From Podocnemis expansa (taxonomy: Eukaryota; Chordata; Testudines; Podocnemididae), in the NCBI GenBank assembly GCA_007922195.1, contig ML682067.1:4987996-5051995 (forward strand): 64,000 nucleotides of DNA, read 5' to 3'. Shown in pieces: positions 23,601-35,600 of the stretch. The translations under genes were made by a program, and so were the position numbers. The notes under the pieces are model-generated. The model worked only from the letters and a program-made list of their open reading frames with translations, did no database searches and was not told the origin of the DNA. Within the stretch, counting starts at the first letter, position 1, and each line of letters begins with the position of its first letter.

Positions 23601-26600
23601 GCCTGGTGGGGGTTGGGGAACCGGCAGGGAACTTGCTCACCTGTATTCATAACTTGCTCAGCTGCATCATCAGCTTAGAGGGAACACTGGTGCAATACCT
23701 CAGGATTGGTAAACCAGAATGGTGGTCCTCGTCTTTATGAAAGGAGACCAAAGAGTATGCTCCAGCTATAGGGGGAATCACCCTTCCTAATGTCCCCAGC
23801 AAAGCCTATATCAAGGTTTTGGAGGGCAGGCTACACCCATTACTCGAACAGTGGATTCAGGACTAATAATCTGTTTCCATACCAGAGGCAGAATAACAGA
23901 CTTGCTCTTCGCTCTCTCACAGATACTTAAAGAGTCATATGAATTTACTAACCTGGTCTACCTTTGTTTTGTAGATCTGGAGAAGGCTTATGGCCATGTT
24001 CCCTGAGATGTCCTGTGGGAGTATGAGATGCTGCTGCCAGTGCCATTGCTGTATCCTACAGGGACCCTTTATTCCCAGAGTGAGCATTGTATCCACATTC
24101 TTGGCATTAAGATGAATTCATTCAAGGTGAGTGCTGGATTCCACCAAGGGCACATCCTGTCTGCACTCCTGTTCATGATCTTCATGGAAAGCATATCAAG
24201 ATGCAGCTGTGTTGGGGAGTGTATCTGGTATGGGGAAGTGAAGGTGGCATCTCTTCTATTTGCAGATGATGATGTCCTTCTTGCTTCTTCAGACTGATCT
24301 CCAGCATGCAGATGATTATTTTGCTGCTGAACGTGAAGAGGCTAAGATAAGAATCAGCATCTGCAAATCAGATTCTGATTCCTCCCCAGAAGAAAGTGGA
24401 GTTTTCTCTCTAGCTGAAGAGGAAAACAGCTGCCCTTAGTGTAAGAGTTTAAATAGCTCAGGGTCTTGCTCACCAGTGATGGTAAGTGCAAGAATGAGAT
24501 TAACTGGCAGATTAGTGAGGCAGCAGCCATGATGGCAAATGATGTACTGATACATGGTGATGAAGCAGGAGCTAAGTTTTTGTACAAAGTTCCCACTCAC
24601 AGGTCAATCTATATCCCCATCCTCACATACGGTCATGAACTCTGGCTAATGACCAAAAGAATGAGATTGCAGGTACAAGTGGAAGAAATGAAGTTTTTTC
24701 ACAAGGAGGCTCAGAGTCTAGTCTGATCTTATGAATTCCAGCCTTTGGCCTGTAAAAATCTTGTTGACTTACACATCCAGTTTTTGAAACAAGTCCAAAA
24801 TTCCCTGAGTGACTCACTGGGCATTCATGAAGGACCCAGCCCTGAGGAGGTAATCACCTAGAGCAGGGTAAATCATGAGGTCTTTTTAACCCAGGTGAGC
24901 TGTCACCACTGAGAGGTCCTTGAAGACTACTCTGGCGGCCAATGAAAGACCTAGGGGAAATCACTCTGTACTGATAACTGTCCAATCCTAGTGTGAATCT
25001 GTCTATCCTAGTTAACAGCTGTTGATGGACTGATCCTCCATGAACTTATCTAGTTCTTCTGTGAACCCCATTATAGTCTTGGCTTTCACGACAGTCTCTA
25101 GCAAGGCAACCCACAGGTTGACTTTGTGCTGTATGAAGAAATACTTTCTTTAGTTCACTTTAAACTTTTTGCCTATGAATTTCATTTGGTGATCCCTCGC
25201 TCCTGTGTCACAGGAAGGCATAAGTAACACTTATTTACCTTCTCCACACCAGTCATGATTTTATAGACCTCTATCATATCCCTCCTAAGTCCCAGTCTTA
25301 CTAATCTCCTCTCATAAGGAAGCTGCTCTGCACCCCTGATGATTTTTTGTTTGTCCTTTTCTGTACCTTTCCCAATTCCAATATATATTTTTTGAGATGC
25401 AGTGACCAGATTTGCACACAGTATTCAAGATGTGGACCTACCATGGATTTATATAGAAGCAATATATTTCTTTGTCTCATTATCTATTCCTTTCCTAATG
25501 ACTCTCAATGGTGTGTTAGCTTTTATGGCTGCTACTGCACACTGAGTGTATGTTTTCAGAGAAGTATCAACAATAACACCAAGATATTTTTCTTAAATGG
25601 TAACAGCTAATTTATACACCATCCTTTTGTGTGTATAGCTGGGATTATCTCTTCCAATGTACTTTACTTTGCATTTATCAACTGAATTTCATCTGCCATT
25701 TTTAGTCCAATCCCTCAGTTTTGTGAGACCTGTTAGTAACTCCTATTTGCGGATTACTCAGAGAATCTGACTGACACATGGGCTCCCAGATTCAAACAAA
25801 ATTTAAAATACATTTAGGATTTGTCCTAAGTGGGGAAAAAGATGTTTGTGTGTTTTGTGTTTAATGGGGTGTTTTGGGGTTTTCTTTTGTTTGTTCTTGT
25901 TAAGAATGCATTAGCTAGCACATTCTAAACCCTAGTTCATAGAAGGCAAGCTGTGCTTTAGCTTGTTAGCTAGACCAGTTGAAACAAACTACTTCGTGGA
26001 CTTCAACACTGCCAGCTTTCACATGCTGAGGTTCAACTTGCTTGTGTAATTTGAGTTTTAGAATTTGTTGGCAGGAACATGCTAGCTAACTTTCTAAAAT
26101 ATATCTTTATCCCAGGCAAAGTAAACACTAAATTAGATGGCAGGAGGGAACTGGCCAGCAGAAGGTGGCAGGAAAGGAATTCGAAAGCAAGGAGAAATGG
26201 CAAAGTGAAGTTATGCAATACAATGTAGCAGGAGATGGTGTCTAACATGTAATCCCCTTACCTTTCCTTGTTTTATGCTGTTCAGCTAAAAACCTTCCAG
26301 CTGTAATTAAAACTGTTGTTTCTAATTGCTCTGAACTGATGTGGAAATATTTAGAGACAAGGCTATAGCATAGTCTGAGTGACTACGAACAAGTAGATAC
26401 TACTTCAGCACATGAGAAAGCGTGCAGGAAGTTGTTATCCATGCACGAAACCTCTTTTTAAGCCGATATGGGAGCCTGTGTTAAGGGCAGACATTCCTGC
26501 ATGTACATACGTATGCCCTTAGTTAGAAACTGGAAGCTGACCAATCAGCAGTGAACTGTATCACGGGTATGAAACTAGCAACCATTTTGAGCAACAGACC

Positions 26601-29600
26601 AGTCATATCTAGCTCAGCCTTGCAGGGAGAAGACAGAGCTAACAAGGGTAACCCAGCCATTCTGTGACTGGCTCTCAGTACATTTTTCTTTAAAATTACA
26701 AGAGTCAGCATGTTTGAGACTAAAAAACCCCATGAAACAGAAATCACAGAGTAGTGTCATCTCCTTTGTGAGCTGTACTTAAAATGACTGAAACAAAGAC
26801 CCACTTTGAGCCGAACAGCTAAAGAAACTGTCATATTTTTTCCTTATTGAAGTTGTGTGCGTACTCAGTATTTTGGATGCTGGAACAACTGCTCATGTGG
26901 CACAAATGTTTTATCTAATTGTCAACATAAAAGCTACAGTGAACATCCATGAAAGAAAATTACCTTTGACCAACCAGTAGTGTAGTGTATCACAGGTACA
27001 AAACTAGCAGCCCAGTGCCTATATTTTAATGTGAGGTTTAAATATAAATATATTTTAGGGTCAAGCCGGTATTTAGTCTTCATCTTAAAGGAAAATGACT
27101 AATTAATAGTGTTAGTGTAGCTAGGCTGCACTGTAACTGCTGTCCTGTAATAGTTTATCTTTGGAGTGTTATTCAGTAAAAAGACTTTTGAAACTACTAC
27201 TGTACTTGTATGTGCTACTGTCTTATGGTAGAGACTGGTACTAGGTTCATAAGAGGAAAATGGAATAATTATAATTTACATTTTAGTATTTAGACAAAAG
27301 GGTTCCTATGGAAAATCCAGTTGTAGTCTGTTGCAAGGATATGAATCCATGATCTGTGAAAAATACTTAAGTCAAATAGAAGAGTGCTGTAGTGCACAAT
27401 TGTGAAGAAAATCATTTACCAACCTTCTAAGTGGGTTATGTACAGCTGTATTCAAGTTCACTCTGGAGCTTCGTTGGTATTTGATCCAGAGTTCACTGTG
27501 CTTGGATTATAGAAGCATGGCTCAATCCAGAACATAAATTCAGAGAAGGTCCACAATGAAGTCAGAAAAAAGGTGCAGTAGCCCTGTATTGGCTGAGTCC
27601 TATGCATACAGTACAACTTCGAAGCTATGAATACCTAGGGAATGGGGGCTGTTTGTAACTCTGAAATGATTTTAAATCTGAACAAAACATTATTGTACTA
27701 CTATAGACTGCAGTCAGTGCCTTCCAGCTGAGGGTGGGAGAGATCGCTGCAAAGGTGGCACCTGGCAGCACTGTATGCCTTGCAAGCAGCTCCCTGCCCC
27801 ATTCCTCTTCCTTCTGGGCTGAACTTGGTGGAGCTTGCCCCACACCACTGGCACTACAAGCCTTACCCTTCAGCTGCCTCTCACTAGAGCTTATCCTGCT
27901 CAATGTACTGCCTGCTACACCCCAGAAGAAACATGTGGCAGGGGGGTTGGTGCCAGGCCACTGCCAGTGCCTCTCCCTCCCCTGCTCTTGCACTCCCAGA
28001 GGTGCTGGCAGGATCCAGGCAAAGCTTAGGCCACACAGGTATACAAGCTATGGCTGTTTAAAACTCCACCAGAACATAGCTGACTCCCATTCCAGTTCCA
28101 TCACATGCTTTAGCAGCAGCCTTCTGTTTCTTGCAACAGCAGTGGTCTGGAGTCCTGATTGGGGGGTGGGGGTGGGGGTCATGAAAACAGCATTCCTCCC
28201 CTGGTGAGGTAGGGTGGGAGGCGGGTAAAACAGCCCTTGACTTACACAAATAGTACAAACCCCAAACTTCCTGCTCTGCATGCCAACCTTGCAATAACAG
28301 GCGCAGTAGTTACTACCTTCCCTCACCTCTGCCCCCACTGGTTCCCAATTGCTTATTTCCACTTTCACAGAGTGTTCGGCTGACTGGTCAGTTTGTAACT
28401 GTCGTCATCGTACCTTTGAGGGTCTACTGTAAATGTATTTTCAGTAATCAAGCACAATAAACCTCAATGGACCATTATGGGATAACTCCTTTATAAGAGA
28501 AGATTTCTTTCCTTTAATCCCTGTCAGGTAACAGTTGGTTTACATGCCTTACAGAAGAAGAGTTTATATCACTTACACATCTTCTCCTATATAATTTATC
28601 TTACAGAGATAATGAGACTATCCAAAAATTTAATACATGTCTAGCTAGCAACCAGTAACGAGTGGTGTGCCCCAGGAGTCGGTCCTGGGGCCGGTTCTGT
28701 TCAACATTTTCATCAATGATCTGGATGTTGGAATAGACTGCATTCTCAGTAAGTTTGCGGATGACACCAAGCTGGGGGGAACAGCAGACATGGTGGAGGG
28801 CAAGGACAGGATTCAGGGAAACCTAGATAAATTGGAACAGTGGGCTAATAGAAATCTTATGAGGTTCAATAAGGACAAGTGTAAAATCTGCACGTGGGAT
28901 GGAAAAACCCCATGCACCGCTACAGGCTGGGAAACATTCAGCTAAGTAGCAACAGTGTAGAAAAGGACCTGGGGGTCATGGTGGATGGGAAGCTAGATAT
29001 GAGTCAGCAGTGTGCTCTTGCTGCCAAAAAGGCCAATGGCATACTGGGCTGCTTCAAAAGAAGTATTACCAGCATATCAAGGGATGTGATCATTCCCCTC
29101 TATTCTGCACTGGTAAGGCCACATCTAGAATACTGTGTTCAGTTTTGGGCTCCCCACTACAAAAAGGACAGGGACATGCTAGAGAGAGTTCAGAGGAGGG
29201 CAACCAAAATGATTAAAGGGCTGGAGCACAAGCCCTATGAGGAGAGACTGAAAGCATTAGGCTTATTTAGTCTGCAGAAGAGAAGATTGAGGAGGGATTT
29301 GATAGCAACCTTCAACTACTTGAAGGGATGCTCTAAGGAAGATGGAGCTCGACTGTTCTCTTGTTGAATTATGAAAATAGATAACTATGCACCTTAACTT
29401 CTCTGTAGCAAAGGTGTGGCTCATTTTTGCCCTCTCTGTTTGCCTTTTTAAGGTTTTAAATAGAGAATATTACAATAATTTAAGATAGACACTTGGTAGC
29501 AATTATTTAATGACCTAGAGACAGAAACCATATAACTTTCTTTGAGGTTAACTCCTATTAGTTCTTGTCCTCCAACAGGCTGTATATACAAAGCAAGAAT

Positions 29601-32600
29601 ATTATAATTTACATTCTAGCTTGATTCAGAGGAAAAAAGGCAGAACATCTGTAAGAAGAGTATTAAGAATGGTAATCACCTCTTCTCTTTTTATTGTCAC
29701 ATGTATTTTCATAAGCTGATAGAAAAAGCCTATGCTTTTCTCCTGTGAATCATTCAGTTAGTTTGTGGGAATTTGTCTCCTAAAATATACACATAAGCAT
29801 GTCCTTGGTTTATTCTCCCTGTTATAGTCTTCCGGGTTTATCATAAAGTTGCTTTGTGAAGATACTCTCATCATTCATCAATATTTTTATTGTCAAAATT
29901 TGCCGTTACTATCAAAATGTATTTAATTCTACAGTGAATATAGAATAAAATCCCCCACTTAAGTCTCTCTCTAGCACACACCCATCCACAGCACCAACCT
30001 TTCCATAACATTTATACTAATGGCGTTATCAGTACAGATCTCCAGATTCCAAAGGGAAAATTTGCAGTCTTTTGAGTCAACAGAAAGCTGACAATCTGTA
30101 ACTTTCAAAAAACAACAGAAAAGTTCACAAAGCTTCTTTTCTGTGGAGTCCAGTTATTTAGAACATAGAAATAACTTTTAAAAAATTATGGATATAAGAA
30201 AATGGTGAGTTCTTTGTTCCTCTCATCTGTAACAGGCTTGTATCAACCACTTACCCTTGATCGCTTCTGATTGCTCCCATAACACCAAGGACTAATGGCC
30301 AGCCAGGTCCTAGACTGTCACCTTGACTCTGCAAAATCTGTAATACACACTCCAACTGCTTAAGCCTGATATCAGGATGAGTAATGTTTGACAGTTCCTT
30401 CAATGGATTTAACAAAAGCAACTGCAGCCTCTAGAAATAAACAGAGGAACAGCAAGGAGAGTTATAACTAGCAGATTATAATGCATCCATATGTAGGATA
30501 AGTGAAGCCACAGAATATAAATCTGCACTTTTTGTCCTTGTCTACAAAGCATAAGTCAACATATGTTATACCAACTTATAGCCACTGCTATAATTAGAGC
30601 TGTGGCTGATACTCACCCTGCTTTCTGCAGGTCAGTGGAGTGTGTCCCCACAAGGAGCACTTCCACCAACCTAAGGGGGCAGTGTGGGGAGCTGAGGGCC
30701 CATATGCTCTTGGGCTCCTTGTGAGCTGCCCTCTCACTCCAAGCACGAGCAGACTTCTCCGTGACCGCTTTTCTGCCAGGAGCTAGAACAGGCAGCCATG
30801 TCAATTTCGCAGCTCAGTCACATAAATGACAAGGCTACCCCAGTTGGAAACAGTGAGGAAGCTCCCGGACTTCCAGCCTGAGGTCTTAGATGAGTGCGGA
30901 GAATAGCAGCTCTGGTTTCTTGCCACCTTTCCAGCTGGGAGCAAGTTGCTGAAAGCCAGGTGGCTGGTTCCTGTCCTGCTATGAACTACAGCAGCTGGCT
31001 TCCATCCAGGCTGGGTACAGGGTGAGAAGCTGAGGCTGCTGGTCTCTGCTCTTCGCTGTGAACTGGGGCCAGAAGTCAGGCAACATCTCCACATGCTCCC
31101 TACTGAGGCAGCCTTGTGAATTACAGAGCTGAGCTGTGAAACTCACATGGCTGCCAGCTCCAGCTGGGACCACGAACTAACTCTGGGGGCCTGTAACAAC
31201 CCAGATTTCTTACCCTACTCCCAGCTGGGACCAGGAACCAGATGTTAACAGGCTTCTCATCCTGCTCTCGGCCAGAACCAGCAACCAACTGTCCCAGCTT
31301 CCACTTCCCTGTCAATTTCACCACTCCAGCAGTTAAACAGACAATTATCACACCCCCATCACCTACATAAAAGGATGCAATGTCTACACTAACATTGCAC
31401 CACCCTAACTATGCCAACAAAAGCCCTACACTTCTCATTGATGTGATTTTATTTTGTCAAAAAAGAGGCCTTTTTGTCAGTGGTTGTATGTGACTGCTTT
31501 GTATACACCAGCACTGTTTTGTCATTAAAAAAGCTGACTTCTTTTGACAGAATACTCTAGTGTTGACCAGGCCTCAGAGTGGGATTTTCAGAAGTGCCTG
31601 CAAGCTGAAACTCATGGAGAGCCTGGGCACCTAACTCCTTTAGGCACCTCTGAAAATTAACTAACAACACAGGTTGTTTCCCTTCCCCCCTCCCACTTCT
31701 TAAAGTGTTACATTTCACAACAAATTTTGAGATACATTTAAATCTTACAGGGAAAGTTTAAACCTACGAAATGAAACCGTATATTATTATTTAAAAATAA
31801 GCACCATGCATGAACAAAGATGTTGCATCTCTCTCAACTATTTCCCACTATGGAGGGACACTCTTTTAGACCCATATGTACTTCAGTCACACAGAAATTT
31901 TGTATAAATGGAATTGCCATCTTAATATTTGTGAAGGCATGCTAGATCATTAAACTGAAGACACAGGTGAAGAGTTATTTCCAGATTCCCTCAAACTTTA
32001 TACCACTTGCCACTCCTTTTGGGTTTTTATTTTACATAGTACCAAACATATATGGTTGGCAGGTTTTGGGAGCTTGTCACCAAGAATTAGTATCTCTTGC
32101 ATTCTAACACAAGCTCTTGCGATGACTTATTGTGTGAGCCTGAGCAACTCACTTAACTGCTCTATCTCAAAAATCACATTTCTTATAATTTTCTTTCTTG
32201 GAGGATGATCTCATAAGACTCTCATTCAGGAGTTTGAAGTCACCAGTGCAAAACTAGGTGGGAACTTCCATAACTAGAGAGCATTGGAGGTCAACACCCC
32301 TCAGTGCAAGCACTCATACAGGCTTTCTTCCACTTCACAGAGCAGGTGGCATGTTCAAATTCCACTTGCTTTAGTGGTACAGCCTCTGCTTTCCTCAACA
32401 GTCTCTACAGCATATGGAAAATTTATTAGTTTGTAATTCTGGTCCTTTGAATTCTCTGAAGAACTCTTATCCTCCATACACATAATCACCACCAGCCCCT
32501 CTTCAAAGTCTGGAAGTTTTTAATTTTAAGGTCATGTCTTTTTGCCTGCATAAAAGTGCAAAAGTGAATGTTTCATCCTTTGATGCCAAAAGGAACTGAC

Positions 32601-35600
32601 AGCAGATGATACCAGTGGACTGTATGACTTGCACTGGAGAACTGTAACCTTCCACCTGCATGGAGGTTGATGTACCTCACTATAACTCTCAGCCTGGCAA
32701 CTTCTATAGCTAATCTTGTAGTGGATACTTGAGACCTCAAAGCAAGAATGTTGAGGATGGAATCTGTAAAATGTGATCTTTCACAGAAGCATTGTGAAGA
32801 TTAACTATTTTTTTGTGAAGAACTTGTGAATCTTTTTAAAAGTGCAAAGCTTTTATCTTTACTGTTATTAAGAGACAAAATGAAACAGAATTTTGTTTAT
32901 CTTTCATGGTTGACAGATCTTTCATCATTTTACCATGAAGTCTTAATTAACAGGTTTTTTTCATAGTATAAATTTTTCAATGAAAAGGGAAGTGATAGAT
33001 AAGCAGTAGCTAATATTAACCACTGAGTCTACTTCAAATGCAATGGGAAGGAGAAAAGGGGACTTAAAAGAGAACACAGAGGAACACAAAGGTACATTTC
33101 ATGCTGAAGTCCTAAAAGCTTGTATTACTCAATACCAGACTCCAAAAAAAAAAACCAAAACAAAACAAACAAAAACAAAAACAAAAACAAACCAAAACTC
33201 AATCCATAACACTTCTCTCATGAACAGAACAGACCATATAAAGTTGAAACAAAACCCAATACTTTTATCTTCTATGTTTCATTTGGTATGTCATAGCCTG
33301 TCCAACATCAACCTATCCTTAATTTTTTCAACAAGTATATATTGCCCGAACTGAAAATTTCTCCTTTTAACAGTTGTTACTTGTTCTGGTGATATAATTT
33401 TCCCTAATTTTAGTCACTCACTCTCTCATGCACACAGATGCATTCACAACAAAGAGCAAACTGTTAGAATGAAAATGTTTTTTAAATTTGCTCCTACTAA
33501 ACACAAATGTCAAACAATCTGCAGATACCAGGTCTCACCAGAACTTGATCTTCAGCCAAAAAAACCAAAAAAACCACAGAACTTTCATCCCAGGCCTTGG
33601 TGGTTTGACCCCACGTGAAAGAATTTCTCCAATGCAACCAGCCAGCGTCTAAGAGCCACAGTTCTCTGATTCTGTGGTCTAGTCTATGCTAGCTCTAGCA
33701 TATACCAGAGAAGGACCTATGAAACATGGCTCCACCCTGTCTTTGGCAACTTCCCTAATTCAGGATAAATGACCAGAATAGAAGTCAGCTCTGCCAGCTT
33801 TCCATCAGATAGCTGAAAGTTTCCTTCGCCAAAGTGGGTTTTTTCAGCTGGTCAGTTACTTTACGGGTATGGTTCCTACACTGAATGGCACCAAGTGGCA
33901 AGACTGAAACAGAGAATCTGGCCCAAAAGATGCAAAGAATAATAAAACTAAATTAGCAGAAAGAAAAGAAATCTGGATTGAAGTAAAATTTATTAAATAA
34001 ATGGCAGTATTTGAAACGCTATCCCAAAAGAACCTAATATTATTGCACTGCTAAAAAAGAGAGATAACATTTAAGAAACGGTGTAAAGATATATATTGCC
34101 AAAGAATAGAAAAATTATAGGGACAGACTAAGATATGGCAGAAAAGGGGTTAATTAAAAAATCCAATAAGTGAAAATTCCTCACATTACAGGAGACAGAA
34201 AAAAAAAATCTGGAAAACAGCTGAGGAGAAAAGCCAAAGTACAGGTAGGAGAAATCAACTGACTTCTTCTCTCCACCTCTGACATAATGGCTTTATATAG
34301 ACAGGCAGGATAGATATGATTTATACATGAACGTAATCTATATTGTAATCCTATGCCCTCTGTTAAAATCTTATATATTCTTCTAACTATTTTAGAACTG
34401 TTTTATACTGATAAGGGTGGTCCATATTTTGTTCTACTACAAGAACACAGTGAGTTAGTAACATCATTCTTTGTTCTCCATGTGTGAAGGTAAGGAGGTT
34501 GTAGCTGATCAGAATACATAAGGTGGCCCTCAGTACATAAAGCCGAAAGTTGCATCTACAGTATTTATAAACTCAACGGTAAAACTGCATTGTGAATGAC
34601 ACCTGTTTGTTGAACTGTGTCTAGGGAATTATGATGAATTCCAATAAGGAAAAAAATCATCTCACAAAATTTATTTTACCTGATTTTGTGATAATGGAGG
34701 GTCATGGTTGAATGTCAGCCCTGCTTTAATGAGAGAGGTTAATGCTTCTGCTCCCCATTCTCTCATTCTGGAGTTTGGATGCTGGCAGACCTGAAGATAT
34801 AGCACAGCCTTATTTAATACTAGATTCATTTAAACCAAAAAGATTTATAAGCATTCCCAATTCAAACTGGATATATAAATTATGCTGTGTTTTTATCAAA
34901 TATTAATTTACAAGAATTGGACAAATAACTGAAACCTTTACATTTCACAAGTATTTTCTATATTTCTCAATACAATCTGGTTCTGCCAATCTATTAAGTG
35001 GTAAATGTCCACAAAATGTTAAGGCTAAGTTTAATAATGATTAAGGAAAGCAGTTCTGTAGGAGAAACTTACCTTCTGAATGAGAAAACAAGAGGAAGCA
35101 ACAGGGAGAGAGGCAGAAGTAAACAACGTGAAAACCAGGGTAGTTCAAACTAACAAATGATAGTTTCACAAATGAAATTAAAAAGAAACACATATTTCTA
35201 ATTTAGATACTGGTAGCTTAAAATAGTTTGATGCAAAGGACTAAATTCTGCTGTAGGAGATCCTCATGTATGTAACTCACTTTCATTTAACTAGGCCCTG
35301 AACTTCTATGAAACAAACACCTAAGTTCACTATACATTTCTTAGAATAGCAAACAAATTCTTTAATGTAACAGAATGGGAGTACCCAACAAAAGCCTGTG
35401 AACGTGTCTATACGCGATCTGTCACACAAACATACACATTTAAATAACCATAAAATTATAGTACAGAAGTTAGGAAACAAGAAGTGCAGATTATGCTCCA
35501 TTCTTTTTTCAAACCGTTCAAAAAACAAAAAGGTGTAATTGCACAAATCAAAGGGATACTAAAACTTTACACTGGTCTCTCAAGACTGACTTGCCTTTGT

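Larger units (their letters stand above)
20645..23689. mobile_element. hAT-type transposon, about 3 kb, inserted in the LINE
   Basis: The left end CATTGCTCCCCCTAAGCTG and the right end (on minus) CAGTGTTCCCTCTAAGCTG are imperfect inverted termini. The 8-bp flanks are GTGCAACA (20637-20644) and GTGCAATA (23690-23697). The LINE reading resumes exactly across them. No transposase is visible. The right 160 bp is itself palindromic (CAGCTGAGCAAGT arms). Later insertions sit inside: a possible LTR, a SINE-like hairpin, CR1 tails and a MITE. Confidence 0.75.
20130..24830 (+). mobile_element. Non-CR1 LINE fragment, interrupted by a hAT insertion
   Basis: Decayed reverse-transcriptase coding on plus: first part [14 protein letters not shown] (about 20418) to [14 protein letters not shown] (20640). 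After the insert it continues with a WKVGAIPQDW-like join, [10 protein letters not shown] (about 23980) and [14 protein letters not shown]. It then reaches the catalytic box [13 protein letters not shown] (about 24252-24290) and [15 protein letters not shown] (about 24620). Stops and frameshifts are common. The clade is not CR1; it resembles LINEs abundant in fishes and I leave it unnamed. Confidence 0.75.
18579..30254 (-). other. MON2 intron between exons 15 and 16 (11.7 kb, repeat-dense)
   Basis: From low to high: (TTTTA)n at 18607-18636, a fold-back at 18701-19004, a LINE split by a 3-kb hAT (20130-24830), an antisense CR1 (24990-25770), a mariner-type element (27609-28429) and a sense CR1 fragment (28646-29366). 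Nothing recognised in 19010-20120, 25780-27600 or 29370-30250. Confidence 0.75.

Noticed and set aside
23529..23689. Independent palindromic MITE
   Set aside because: Its own flanks do not form an 8-bp duplication, whereas 20637-20644 and 23690-23697 do. It is better read as the right end of the large hAT, though a composite origin is not excluded.
28646..29366. Active CR1 LINE
   Set aside because: It has a frameshift near 28885, no 5' part and no 3' end, so it cannot move.
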